31,938 bases of DNA from Bacillota bacterium (GCA_023424995.1 JAFADH010000377.1:1-31938); one strand, 5' to 3'; shown: positions 14,928 through 24,235, numbered from the stretch's first letter. Made by a program: numbers and translations. Notes: generated by a model from the letters alone, not told the origin.

Positions 14928-15865
14928 TGGATTCTTTAAATACAGAGATTAAAAGAACATCAAATAAGAAAAAACGCAATTTCCATAAAGACGGTATCCG
15001 TACCTTTACCCTGCTCCTGCCTTATGGCCTTTTGTTTTTAACCTTTATTGCCATACCCATTGGTATAGCCATCGGGCTTTCCTTTACCTTTTTTGATGTG
15101 ATCAACAAACCGACCTTTGCCGGATTAACGAACTATATTGTTCTGGTGACCCAGGATGAAGCCTTTTTAAAATTCGTCCTGCCCAATACCTTTAAATATG
15201 CCTTAATTGTGGGACCGGGCGGTTACGTCATGTCCTTCCTGCTGGCCTGGATGCTTGCACAGATACAGAGGGTTCCCAGGACCATACTGTCCCTGGCGAT
15301 CTATACCCCCTCCATGTTGGGCAATGTATTCATCGGTGTCGTATGGAGAACGATCTTCTCCGGAGACCAGAGAGGTATCTTTAACCATCTGCTGATCCAG
15401 CTGGACGTGATTGACCAGCCCATACAATTTTTGCTGTCACCGGACTATCTGATGAATATCATGATCTTCGTATCCTTATGGTCCTCCATGGGCATCGGTT
15501 TCCTGGCCATGATATCCGGTATCCTGAATATCAATGAAGAGCTTTATGAGGCTGCTTATGTGGACGGCATGAAAAACCGCTTCCAGGAGATCATCTATAT
15601 CACGATTCCCTCCATGAAGCCGCAGATGCTGTTCGGCGCCGTTATGGCTATTGTAAATGCCTTCAATACGGGCTGGATCGGTGTTACCCTTTCCGGGCAG
15701 AATCCTACGCCGGGTCTGGCGGGACAGCTGATTACCAACCATATTGACGATTACGGCTTCCTTCGGTATGAGATGGGATATGCAGCGGCAGTGTCCGTAG
15801 CGCTTTTGTTTATCGTTATGATATTTTCAAAGGTAGCCCATGGCTTGTTTGGCGAGAAGGATTAG
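14927..15865 (+). CDS. Carbohydrate ABC permease, MalF/UgpA type (pair 1)
   Basis: The 312-aa protein is an integral membrane permease with about six helices, starting with the hydrophobic stretch LLLPYGLLFLTFIAIPIGIA. The ATPase-contact EAA loop reads EAAYVDGMKNRFQEIIYITI followed by PSMKP. The GTG at 14927 overlaps the TAG of the upstream gene and has AGGAGGGG at 14911-14918; a longer open frame from 14879 lacks such a site. It should pair with the 15957 product to move oligosaccharides supplied by one of the two binding proteins. No ATP-binding subunit is encoded nearby. Confidence 0.92.
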   Translation: MDSLNTEIKRTSNKKKRNFHKDGIRTFTLLLPYGLLFLTFIAIPIGIAIGLSFTFFDVINKPTFAGLTNYIVLVTQDEAFLKFVLPNTFKYALIVGPGGYVMSFLLAWMLAQIQRVPRTILSLAIYTPSMLGNVFIGVVWRTIFSGDQRGIFNHLLIQLDVIDQPIQFLLSPDYLMNIMIFVSLWSSMGIGFLAMISGILNINEELYEAAYVDGMKNRFQEIIYITIPSMKPQMLFGAVMAIVNAFNTGWIGVTLSGQNPTPGLAGQLITNHIDDYGFLRYEMGYAAAVSVALLFIVMIFSKVAHGLFGEKD

Positions 15866-15872
15866 GAGGATA

Positions 15873-15928
15873 GTGAATTATGCAGGCGTAATTCACTTGG
15901 CAAAAAGCACTGGAGTGCTTTTCGCAAG
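15873..15928 (+). promoter_or_regulatory. Two consecutive intercistronic stem-loops
   Basis: GTGAATTA (15873-15880) and TAATTCAC (15889-15896) form a perfect 8-bp stem. A second hairpin, 15896-15928, pairs CTTG...AAAAGCACT with AGTGCTTTT...CAAG with a small internal mismatch. They fill the gap between the two permease genes just before the next ribosome-binding site. No T-run fits termination. Confidence 0.5.
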
Positions 15929-15956
15929 GTATTGAACGATATGGAGGTTACGAAAT

Positions 15957-16826
15957 ATGGCAAATTTTCAAGGATCAAGAATGAATCCAAAGAGGTTTTC
16001 GGCCTCGCAGCTTAAGTTCTACATCATACTCATACCCCTTGGTATCTTTATGATATTACCGGTGGTCATGGTCATTAACAAAGCATTCAAACCCCTGGGA
16101 GAGCTGTTTGCGTTCCCTCCCACCATCTTTGTAAAAGATCCCACCATGAAGAATTTCAAGGATCTGTTCGCTTTATCCGGTACCACCGGAGTACCCATGA
16201 CCAGATACCTGTATAACTCTGTTATAATTACCTTTTTCACGGTAGTGATTAATCTGGTTATTACCATCGCAGCGGCATATGCCTTCTCCAAGAAGAAGTT
16301 CCGGCTGAAGGGAACCTTGTTTAATATCAACCAGATGGCCCTGATGTTCGTGGCTACGGCAGTCTCGGTCCCGAGGTACATCGTAATCCAGGAGACCGGA
16401 CTCATGGATACCTGGCTGGCACATATTCTTCCCCTGATCGCCATGCCGGTGGGACTATTCCTGGTGAAGCAGTTCGTGGATCAGATTCCGGATGCCCTGG
16501 TGGAGGCGGCAATCATGGATGGCGCCAAGGATTACAGAATCATACAGAAGGTTATTATCCCTCTGACCAGACCGGCGCTGGCGACCTCCATTGTATTGAC
16601 TTTCCAGGCGATCTGGAATGCCACCGAGGCCTCCAATAATTTTATAACCAATGATACCATGAAGACCCTTGCCTTCTATCTGGGTTCTCTTTCCACGAAT
16701 AATGCCGTGGCGGCGGAAGGTATGGCGTCGGCAGCAGCTGTGCTTTTGTTCCTTCCGAACCTGATTATATTCATATTGATGAATACGCAGGTTATGAATA
16801 CCATGGCTCATTCCGGAATCAAATAA
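15957..16826 (+). CDS. Carbohydrate ABC permease, MalG type (pair 1)
   Basis: The 289-aa membrane protein has about six helices. The first helix (FYIILIPLGIFMILPVVMVI) is followed by an outer loop with KPLGELFAFPPTIFVKDPT, usual for MalG-type permeases. The EAA loop is EAAIMDGAKDYRIIQKVIIP followed by LTRPA. GGAGGT precedes the ATG. It forms the heterodimer with the 14927 product. Substrate specificity comes from the binding protein and cannot be read here. Confidence 0.92.
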   Translation: MANFQGSRMNPKRFSASQLKFYIILIPLGIFMILPVVMVINKAFKPLGELFAFPPTIFVKDPTMKNFKDLFALSGTTGVPMTRYLYNSVIITFFTVVINLVITIAAAYAFSKKKFRLKGTLFNINQMALMFVATAVSVPRYIVIQETGLMDTWLAHILPLIAMPVGLFLVKQFVDQIPDALVEAAIMDGAKDYRIIQKVIIPLTRPALATSIVLTFQAIWNATEASNNFITNDTMKTLAFYLGSLSTNNAVAAEGMASAAAVLLFLPNLIIFILMNTQVMNTMAHSGIK

Positions 16827-16845
16827 GCATGAGGGGAGGGATATA

Positions 16846-18876
16846 ATGAGACGATTAAAATTAATACTTGTGCTGCTGGCAGCCCTGATTGTCCCGGGGA
16901 TCACGGCAGGGACAGCATCTGCCTCCCAGGCAACCAGTTATACCTATACCTTTGACCAGAGAGGCTTCTGGACCCGTACCCAGGATGCGTATCTTCCGGA
17001 TAAGACAATTACGGATCTGGGATTATCCTCTCCGGAGGATCTGTATGTGGATCAGGATAATATGCTGTATATCGCAGATTCCCAGAACCGGAGAATTATC
17101 AAGTATTCCATCGACACGGCTTCGGTAGCCGGCATACTTACCTATGAAGGGCTTATGAATCCAAGAGGCATCTTCGTAACAAGGGAGGGTACCATCTATG
17201 TGGCGGATCCTACCGCCAAGATGATATTTGTATTTGACAGGGACTTTAATTATCTTAACTCCTTTGGCAGGCCGGATGCTCCTTCCTTTGCGGATACCCC
17301 CTTTGAACCTCTGCGTATCGCAGTGGATAACGGCGGTAATATGTATGTGATCGGAGAGGGCGTCTACAACGGAATTATGCAGCTTGCGGGAACCGGCGAG
17401 TTCCTCGGCTACTTCTCCGTGAATAAAACAAGGCTGACCTTCCTGCAGGCCCTTCAGAATGCTATCTTCACCAGGGCACAGCTGGCGAACCTGGTACTCA
17501 GGGTTCCGAATACCTTCTCCAATTTGTTCATCGATGATGACGGCATTATATATTCCACCACCATGGGCAACAATGTGGATGGTCTGAAGAAGCACAATAC
17601 CGCCGGCGGCAATATGTTTCAGACCCAGGACTGGGTGTCGGACTCCATGACGGACCTGTACGTGGATGAGCAGGGAATTATCTACACTGCTGAGAACAAT
17701 GGCTATATCAATATCTACTCCAGTGCGGGAGAGTTAATATTCAGCTTCGGCTCCTATGCCACCAATCTGGATGTAGCCGGTATCTTTTCCAGGCTGCCCT
17801 CGCTGGCGGTGGATAATGACCGGACCATCTGGACCGTGGACGGAGATAAGGGCTATCTGCAGTCCTTCAAGCCTACGGAGTATGCAATTATGGTTTATGA
17901 TTCCATGGGCTTATATGAGAAAGGCCTTTATGAAGAGGCGCTTACCAGATGGAATGAAGTGCTGCGCCTGAATCAGATGTCCGTGCTTGCCCACAGCGGG
18001 GTAGGAAAAGCCTATCTGCATGCGGAGCATTATGAGGAGGCCATGGAGCATTTTAAGGTATCCGGGGACCGGGAGTTCTTTTCACAGGCCTTCTGGGAGG
18101 TCCGCAATACCTGGATTCAGAGCAAATTGCAGTACATTTTGGCATTGGTCTTATTCCTGTGGCTGGCACCGGTCATCATAAGAACCTTTGATAAGAAGCG
18201 GAAGGTGCGGCGGATGAAGCGAAAGCTCTATGACCGCCTGTTCACTGTTCCGGTATTGGGTGACGTACTTTATGCCATTCGTATCCCCAGACATCCGGTG
18301 GACCGCTATTATGACATCCGCGTGAAACGCAGAGGTTCGGTTCCGGCGGCTACGATTCTGTATCTGCTGCTGTTTGTCATATTCATAATCTATACGACGG
18401 GCAAAGGTTTTATCTATCAGTACCGCTCCGTGGAGGACATGGATATCAACTCTATTGTGATCGGCTTCTTTGTGATTATCGGAGCCTTTATCATATGCAA
18501 TTACCTGTGCACCTCCATAACGGACGGTGACGGCAGCTTCGGGCAGGTATACATGATTCCTGCTTACGGATGTATCCCGCTCATGGTTTCCATGACGGTA
18601 ATCACTGTGATGTCCTACTTCCTGACCTATAATGAATCCTTTATGCTGACCATCATTCTTATCATCGGTGTGGTATGGTCCGTAGTGTCCGTCTTCGTGG
18701 GCTTTATGACAGTGCATGATTATACCTTCAGGGAGACTGTATTCAGCCTGATCATAACCCTGGTCTTTATGATCATTATAACGATTATGGCACTTGTCAT
18801 TATTATTATGTGGAACTCACTCTGGACATTTATCCAGACCATAGGAAAGGAGCTGGTGCGCAATGTACTTCGCTAA
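16846..18876 (+). CDS. NHL-propeller, TPR and Yip1-like membrane protein
   Basis: The 676-aa protein begins with a signal peptide ending near ASA (residue 25). Residues about 55-345 contain at least five NHL-type blades (for example PEDLYVDQDNMLYIADSQNRR, NPRGIFVTREGTIYVADPT, TDLYVDEQGIIYTAENNGY), forming an extracellular beta-propeller. Residues 350-410 look like a tetratricopeptide pair (YEEALTRWNEVL, YEEAMEHFKVSG). One helix at about 428-446 crosses the membrane, followed by a basic segment and five hydrophobic helices (about 500-656) resembling the Yip1 domain. GGGAGGG lies 5 nt before the ATG. It sits between two permease pairs and overlaps the next gene by 14 bp, implying tight coupling. 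It may be a scaffold or accessory membrane subunit of the importer; the function is unproven. Confidence 0.78.
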   Translation: MRRLKLILVLLAALIVPGITAGTASASQATSYTYTFDQRGFWTRTQDAYLPDKTITDLGLSSPEDLYVDQDNMLYIADSQNRRIIKYSIDTASVAGILTYEGLMNPRGIFVTREGTIYVADPTAKMIFVFDRDFNYLNSFGRPDAPSFADTPFEPLRIAVDNGGNMYVIGEGVYNGIMQLAGTGEFLGYFSVNKTRLTFLQALQNAIFTRAQLANLVLRVPNTFSNLFIDDDGIIYSTTMGNNVDGLKKHNTAGGNMFQTQDWVSDSMTDLYVDEQGIIYTAENNGYINIYSSAGELIFSFGSYATNLDVAGIFSRLPSLAVDNDRTIWTVDGDKGYLQSFKPTEYAIMVYDSMGLYEKGLYEEALTRWNEVLRLNQMSVLAHSGVGKAYLHAEHYEEAMEHFKVSGDREFFSQAFWEVRNTWIQSKLQYILALVLFLWLAPVIIRTFDKKRKVRRMKRKLYDRLFTVPVLGDVLYAIRIPRHPVDRYYDIRVKRRGSVPAATILYLLLFVIFIIYTTGKGFIYQYRSVEDMDINSIVIGFFVIIGAFIICNYLCTSITDGDGSFGQVYMIPAYGCIPLMVSMTVITVMSYFLTYNESFMLTIILIIGVVWSVVSVFVGFMTVHDYTFRETVFSLIITLVFMIIITIMALVIIIMWNSLWTFIQTIGKELVRNVLR

Positions 18877-21274
18877 AAAGGTTAAAAACCTTCTGCCGGT
18901 AATCATCCTTGTGATCGCAGGTGCCGTGTCCTTAAGCTCAGCCGGTGCGGCTTATCTTACAACCAACCGGGACACGAAGCTGCCTCCGGATAAGGTGACC
19001 TATGATATTGTTAATACGGATGAATTTGAGAAGCTTTATGAAACGGATACCATGATTTATTACTTCCGTGAGGACAGGGACGTATTTGCGGTTCAGGATA
19101 AGCGGAACGGCTATACCTGGAAGACGGGACTGGATATTCCCTTTGGTGCGGATATTGATATGCAGGTTGCGGCGGCTGAAACGAAAGAAGAGGCGGAAAA
19201 GCTGGCAGTCCCCCAGGAGGCGCAGATGGCCACCACCTATACGGGAATCGCCAATTCCATCCTCACTTTAGAATATTATGAGAGCGGTACGATCAAGAAT
19301 GTCTCATCCGCCTCCAGGGACCTGGTGGAATCGGAGCTTGTTACGTTAAATGAGAATCCCGCTACCAGAAGGCTGGATGTGAATTTTATGAATCTCGAGG
19401 TCAAGGTCAAGGTATATATTACCTTTGAGGAGGCTTCCATCCGCTATGAGATAAAGAAGGAGGATATTACCGGCAAGGGAAGCGGCGATGTTATGGCTGT
19501 CCTTATCACTCCCTTCCTGGGAGCCAGCGGCGGCAAGACAAAATATTACAATCCGGACACGCAGATGTATGATATTGTCGAGGAGAAGTATATGATACCC
19601 GGATATATCTTCGTGCCGGACGGCAGCGGAAGTCTCATCCGCTTTCAGAATAACAGTGCCAACTTCACCATGTATTACGGCGATGTCTACGGACCGGATC
19701 CTGCACAGAATGAATTTAACAACGAGTTCCTGATTGATTCCGTACCTCTTAAGAATCCGGTAATGCCGGTCTTCGGTGTGGCGCATGGGGATGGTCAGGC
19801 AGCTTTTGTAGCCTATGCCGACAAAGGTGCGGAATATATGCAGATTGCTTTCAGACCGGAGGAAAATCTTACGGCTTATAATTTTGTATATCCCAGGTTT
19901 GTATATAATGTTAAGTACTGGCAGGTATATAACAACCGGGGAGAAGGCTATTATACCGTGATGGATACCCCCAATCAGTTTGATATTGATATGACCTATA
20001 CCTTCTTATCCGGCGACGGTTCGGACGGAACCCCCGCGGCGGATTATACGGGGATGGCCGTCACCTACCGCGAGCATCTGATCGAAGAGGGAGTATTGAC
20101 GGAGCAGCCGGCCGGGCCGGCTTCCGATGTTCCTATCCGGCTGGATTTTATCATGTCCGATATGAAAAAAGGCGTCGTGGGAATGGATGAAGTAGTGGTT
20201 ACCAATACCGGGGATGTCCGGGATATCTTAACTGAGGTGGCGGAGGATATGGGTATTACGAATATCAACTCCGGACTCTACGGGTGGCAGCAGGGCGGTG
20301 AGACCCTGGCGAAGCCGGGTTCCTCCAATTATTACGGCAGGATAGGAAGCAAGAAAGAATTTAAATCCCTGATTACCGAATTTGCGGATCAGGACATCGA
20401 CATATCCCTGGCCAGGGACTATACAATGATTAACCGGGAGATGATGAGTTATTATTCCAATGCGGTGCGTCATGTGAATTCCTGGTACCTGGAAGTGGAT
20501 AAGGCGGTCCTTCTTCCGGCGAATGTTCCGGTGACTCTCTACGGATATGCGGATCCCAAGAGGAGCGCCCAGTGGTTTGAGACCCAGTTTAAGCGTCAGT
20601 CCGGTTATGCCGGGTCCATGACGGTAGAGGGGATATCCAATCGTTTATTAAGCAATTACAACAGTGACGGTGTAGTGACCACGGTAACGGAAGCCATTGA
20701 TCTGTACAGGGATATCTTCCGGAGGGCAAAGGAGGAGGTTAAGCTGAACTTTGAAGCGCCCAACCTCTATCTCTGGGAATATACGGACCGGTTCCTTCAG
20801 TGTCCGGCCGGGACCTCCCAGTATGTATTTGAGACGGATGCGGTTCCTTTCCTGCAGATGGTGCTCCATGGTACCATGGAGGTTTATGCTCCGTATGCGA
20901 ACTTCTCATTTTATACACAGAAGGACATTCTGAAAATGATTGATTACAATATGTCCCCTGCTTTTATTCTGTCGAAGGAGCCGTCCCATTATCTTGCGGC
21001 CACACCGTCGGCAGACCTGTATTCAACGGAATTTGAACAATACAAGGGACTCATTGATGAGGTGTATTCACAGATTAATGCTGTTTTAAGCCAAGTGGCG
21101 GGCTATGAGTGGACGGACAGGACCGTACCCATGAACGGTGTGATCATCAATACCTATCAAAGGGACGGCAGACAGAAGAAGGTCATCATTAATTATACCG
21201 ATGACAGCGTAACCGTTGGGCAGGATATCGTTGCGCCTCTTAGCGCGGCCGTCGTAGATGAGGGGGATCAATGA
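18863..21274 (+). CDS. Membrane-anchored DUF5696-like protein
   Basis: The 803-aa protein has an N-terminal hydrophobic helix (about 10-32) and should lie outside the membrane. I assign it to DUF5696 from overall pattern and context, without a search. Residues about 45-415 read as beta-rich (YKDK-like start YFREDRDVFAVQDKRNGYTWKTG, then IPGYIFVPDGSGSLIRF and AAFVAYADKGAEYMQIAF). Residues about 420-770 alternate helix and strand, with segments such as VPIRLDFIMSDM, SGLYGWQQGG and DIDISLARDYTM, reminiscent of a TIM-barrel glycosidase. Catalytic residues cannot be named. It starts inside the end of the Yip1-like gene (overlap 14 bp) and abuts permease pair 2. It may process or bind the oligosaccharide before import (inference). 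Confidence 0.7.
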   Translation: MYFAKKVKNLLPVIILVIAGAVSLSSAGAAYLTTNRDTKLPPDKVTYDIVNTDEFEKLYETDTMIYYFREDRDVFAVQDKRNGYTWKTGLDIPFGADIDMQVAAAETKEEAEKLAVPQEAQMATTYTGIANSILTLEYYESGTIKNVSSASRDLVESELVTLNENPATRRLDVNFMNLEVKVKVYITFEEASIRYEIKKEDITGKGSGDVMAVLITPFLGASGGKTKYYNPDTQMYDIVEEKYMIPGYIFVPDGSGSLIRFQNNSANFTMYYGDVYGPDPAQNEFNNEFLIDSVPLKNPVMPVFGVAHGDGQAAFVAYADKGAEYMQIAFRPEENLTAYNFVYPRFVYNVKYWQVYNNRGEGYYTVMDTPNQFDIDMTYTFLSGDGSDGTPAADYTGMAVTYREHLIEEGVLTEQPAGPASDVPIRLDFIMSDMKKGVVGMDEVVVTNTGDVRDILTEVAEDMGITNINSGLYGWQQGGETLAKPGSSNYYGRIGSKKEFKSLITEFADQDIDISLARDYTMINREMMSYYSNAVRHVNSWYLEVDKAVLLPANVPVTLYGYADPKRSAQWFETQFKRQSGYAGSMTVEGISNRLLSNYNSDGVVTTVTEAIDLYRDIFRRAKEEVKLNFEAPNLYLWEYTDRFLQCPAGTSQYVFETDAVPFLQMVLHGTMEVYAPYANFSFYTQKDILKMIDYNMSPAFILSKEPSHYLAATPSADLYSTEFEQYKGLIDEVYSQINAVLSQVAGYEWTDRTVPMNGVIINTYQRDGRQKKVIINYTDDSVTVGQDIVAPLSAAVVDEGDQ

Positions 21275-21275
21275 T

Positions 21276-22181
21276 ATGAGAAAGAAAATGAAAAACAGAC
21301 ATAATAAAATAACCTCCTTTCAGAAAAGGCAGGACAAATACGGTTACCTGTTCATGCTTCCGTGGATCCTCGGATTTGCCATGTTCACCGCCTTTCCGTT
21401 CATATTTACCATATATCTGAGCTTTACGAATGTCAGGCAGACGGTACTCGGGTTTGATATTAAGTGGAGCGGGCTGGATAACTATATTACGGCTCTCTTT
21501 AAGAATGTGGACTTCACTCCGGCGATACTGGAATACTTATTTATGATATTGCCCTATACCTTCATTGTCGTAATACTTTCCTTCATCCTGGCTTACATGC
21601 TTAACCGGATTACTTTCCTGCGGGGCTTCCTGAGGACCGTATACTTCCTGCCGGTGATTATCATGTCAGGACCCGTAATGTCACAATTGCTGGATTCTAC
21701 CGCTAACGGAAGCGAGATGGGGGATATCCTGGAATTTGCCAACATCTTTATCATACAGATGATAATGGCATATTCCTTTGATATGGCAGTCATGCTGATC
21801 AATATCTTCCAGCAGCTGTCCATAATCCTATGGTTTACCGGGATACCGATTATTCTGTATATTAACGGCCTGCAGAAGATCAATCCGAATATGTATGAGG
21901 CGGCACAGATTGATTCGGCCAACTCCTGGCAGATTCTGTGGAAGATTACAATTCCTATTATAAAACCGACGGTACTTGTGGTTACTATCTTTACCATAGC
22001 CAATATAGGAACCTTCTCCCTCAATCCGGTATATGACCTGATTCGGACGGCGACGGAGAATACCAACGGAGGACTCGGAATAGCGGCAACCTTTGCCTGG
22101 CTGTACAGCCTGCTGGTATTATTGCTCATCGGTTTGGTATTCCTCATTTTACGCAACCGGGATAAGGTAAGGAGGCATTAG
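21276..22181 (+). CDS. Carbohydrate ABC permease, MalF/UgpA type (pair 2)
   Basis: The 301-aa protein has about six membrane helices, beginning GYLFMLPWILGFAMFTAFPF, a pattern typical of MalF/UgpA-like permeases. The EAA loop reads EAAQIDSANSWQILWKITIP followed by IIKPT. ATG 21276 lies one base after the stop of the previous gene and is preceded by GAGGGGG at 21259-21265; an in-frame ATG at 21258 would overlap that gene and lacks a site. It differs clearly from the pair 1 permease, so it is not a recent duplication. Confidence 0.92.
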   Translation: MRKKMKNRHNKITSFQKRQDKYGYLFMLPWILGFAMFTAFPFIFTIYLSFTNVRQTVLGFDIKWSGLDNYITALFKNVDFTPAILEYLFMILPYTFIVVILSFILAYMLNRITFLRGFLRTVYFLPVIIMSGPVMSQLLDSTANGSEMGDILEFANIFIIQMIMAYSFDMAVMLINIFQQLSIILWFTGIPIILYINGLQKINPNMYEAAQIDSANSWQILWKITIPIIKPTVLVVTIFTIANIGTFSLNPVYDLIRTATENTNGGLGIAATFAWLYSLLVLLLIGLVFLILRNRDKVRRH

Positions 22182-22183
22182 AT

Positions 22184-23119
22184 ATGAAAAAGACAATATC
22201 CTTAAAACAGCTGCTTCGGATCAAAAAGCTCCATACATTCCTGCGGCTGTGTATATATTTCGTACTCGTCTGCGTAAGCTTCATCTACCTGGAGCCGATT
22301 TTCCGAATGATATCCATGGCATTTATGTCAGGTAAGGATGTCATTGACCCCTCGGTAGAGTGGCTGCCCAAATCTCCTTCCGTAGACAACCTGATCGTAG
22401 CGGGTACCGTACTGGATTTGAAAACGACACTGGTGAATTCCATCTGGTTTTCAGCGCTTTTAGCAGTATCCCAGACCATCGTCTCGGGGCTGACGGGATT
22501 TGCCTTATCAAGATACAGCTTTAAGTTTAAGAACATATGGCTGATCATGATTATCCTGGCCTTCATCCTCCCGTTACCGCTTTTGATGATTCCCAGACTG
22601 ATGATGTTCATGACGGTACAGAATATATTGGGCTTTAGCCTGATCGGTACGCCCATACCCCAGATTCTGATGGCGCTGCTGGGGCAGGGTGTTAATTCCA
22701 CCATTTTAATTTTGATATTTTATAATTTCTTCAACCTTATTCCGTATTCACTGGATGAGGCTGCCATGATTGACGGAGCCAGTCCGCTGCAGGTATTTAT
22801 TCAGATTGCCATGAAGATATCCGCATCCTCGGTTCTGGTTATATTCCTTTTCTCCTTTGTATGGAACTGGAATGAAACCTATGTGACAGGGACCCTGGTG
22901 CGTAACAGTGTGGAGCTTCTGCCTGCAAAGCTGAATATGTTCGATAATGCGTTCCAGAGATTCGCGGCGGCCGGCAGGGGAACGGCGGAATTCAGGATTA
23001 ATGAGGCCTATAAGCTGTCCGCTACCCTCATATCCATTACTCCCTTATTGATCTTGTATGCCTTTGTGCAGAGGAAGTTTATCCAGGGTATCGAGAATAC
23101 GGGTATTACCGGTGAATAG
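22184..23119 (+). CDS. Carbohydrate ABC permease, MalG type (pair 2)
   Basis: The 311-aa protein has about six helices and follows its partner after 2 bp with AAGGAGG upstream. The EAA-type loop is DEAAMIDGASPLQVFIQIAM, then KISAS, without the usual Pro near the end of the loop. The segment SGLTGFALSRYSFKFKNIWL and the end IQGIENTGITGE are usual for MalG/CUT1 permeases. It is the last transport gene before the surface GH16. Confidence 0.92.
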   Translation: MKKTISLKQLLRIKKLHTFLRLCIYFVLVCVSFIYLEPIFRMISMAFMSGKDVIDPSVEWLPKSPSVDNLIVAGTVLDLKTTLVNSIWFSALLAVSQTIVSGLTGFALSRYSFKFKNIWLIMIILAFILPLPLLMIPRLMMFMTVQNILGFSLIGTPIPQILMALLGQGVNSTILILIFYNFFNLIPYSLDEAAMIDGASPLQVFIQIAMKISASSVLVIFLFSFVWNWNETYVTGTLVRNSVELLPAKLNMFDNAFQRFAAAGRGTAEFRINEAYKLSATLISITPLLILYAFVQRKFIQGIENTGITGE

Positions 23120-23166
23120 TCCCGCAAAAGCAGGGGAGCGGGAAGCTCTTATAACGGCAGATCTGA

Positions 23167-23193
23167 GCCGGTGCCCAATTACCGGGCATCGGC
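23167..23193 (+). promoter_or_regulatory. Intercistronic hairpin before the GH16 lipoprotein gene
   Basis: GCCGGTGCCC (23167-23176) pairs with GGGCATCGGC (23184-23193) over 10 bp with one G-U pair and a 7-nt loop. A smaller hairpin, TCCCGC/GCGGGA (23120-23143), lies just upstream. No T-run follows, and GGAGG comes 5 nt later. Confidence 0.5.
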
Positions 23194-23209
23194 AGCATGG
23201 AGGATTTTT

Positions 23210-24160
23210 ATGAGAAGACATAAAAGCTATGCCATATGGCTGGCATTGGTTATCCTGTCCGGCCTTCTTCTTGCCGGGTGCCGGAAGGATGACGGCTTTC
23301 GCACCGGCAGCAAGGTGTCGGAAGCATATGTACCCCCAGGCAGTGCGGAGGAGATCGCACCGGAGGATATCAAGGCCAGGGATTATGTATATGATTATGA
23401 GCAGCTGACCTATGAGCTGGTGTGGTCGGATGAATTTGACTACGAGGGACTGCCGGATGATACAAAGTGGGGTTATGACGTAGGCGGCAGCGGCTGGGGG
23501 AATAATGAGCTGCAGTACTATACGGACGACTCCAATGCCTTCGTACAGGACGGCAGTCTGGTGATAGAAGCCAGGAAGGAAGAGAAGGAGGGGAGGGAGT
23601 ATACCTCTGCCCGGATGATCACCAAGGGAAAGGGGGACTGGCTGTACGGCAGGATCGAAGTAAGGGCGAAATTACCGGACGGTCTGGGTACCTGGCCTGC
23701 TGTCTGGATGCTGCCTACGGACTGGGAATACGGCTCCTGGCCGGCTTCCGGTGAAATTGACATCATGGAGCATGTGGGATATAATCAGAATAATATTCAC
23801 GCTTCGGTCCATACCCAGTCCTATTATCATAAGATAGGCACTCAGAAGTCCTCTTCCAAATATGTGGAGGGTGTCAGCGAGGATTTTCATATTTATTCCA
23901 TCGAATGGCTGCCGGATAAGATTCTGGCATTTATCGACGGAGAGGAGTATTTTACCTTTGAACCCACCAAATATAAGCCGAATCCCACCTATAAGGAATG
24001 GCCCTTTGACAAACGGATGCACCTTCTCCTGAACATCGCCGTGGGCGGCGACTGGGGAGGAGCCCGGGGAGTGGACGAAAGCATATTCCCCAGGCAGATG
24101 ATGGTGGATTATGTCAGGGTATACCAGAGCAGGGAGATCACGGAGCTTGTGAAGGAGTAA
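23210..24160 (+). CDS. GH16 endo-beta-1,3-glucanase lipoprotein
   Basis: The 316-aa protein should be a surface laminarinase. A signal peptide ends in the lipobox LLAGC with Cys24, followed by a linker of about 45 residues and one GH16 domain. GEIDIMEH holds nucleophile Glu182, Asp184 and acid/base Glu187. WGNNELQYYTDD, WPAVWMLP and the end MMVDYVRVYQ are typical of laminarinase-like GH16. ATG 23210 follows GGAGG at 23199-23203; a longer frame from GTG 23171 would run through the hairpin and lacks a site. It is the extracellular counterpart of the 5825 enzyme and probably makes the first cuts in the polymer. Confidence 0.93.
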   Translation: MRRHKSYAIWLALVILSGLLLAGCRKDDGFRTGSKVSEAYVPPGSAEEIAPEDIKARDYVYDYEQLTYELVWSDEFDYEGLPDDTKWGYDVGGSGWGNNELQYYTDDSNAFVQDGSLVIEARKEEKEGREYTSARMITKGKGDWLYGRIEVRAKLPDGLGTWPAVWMLPTDWEYGSWPASGEIDIMEHVGYNQNNIHASVHTQSYYHKIGTQKSSSKYVEGVSEDFHIYSIEWLPDKILAFIDGEEYFTFEPTKYKPNPTYKEWPFDKRMHLLLNIAVGGDWGGARGVDESIFPRQMMVDYVRVYQSREITELVKE

Positions 24161-24235
24161 GGATTGCCTGTGAGGAAGCAAGCTGCGGGGGAACAGGGGA
24201 CATAAAAGTAAGATTATAAGTCAGGAGAGTAACAT

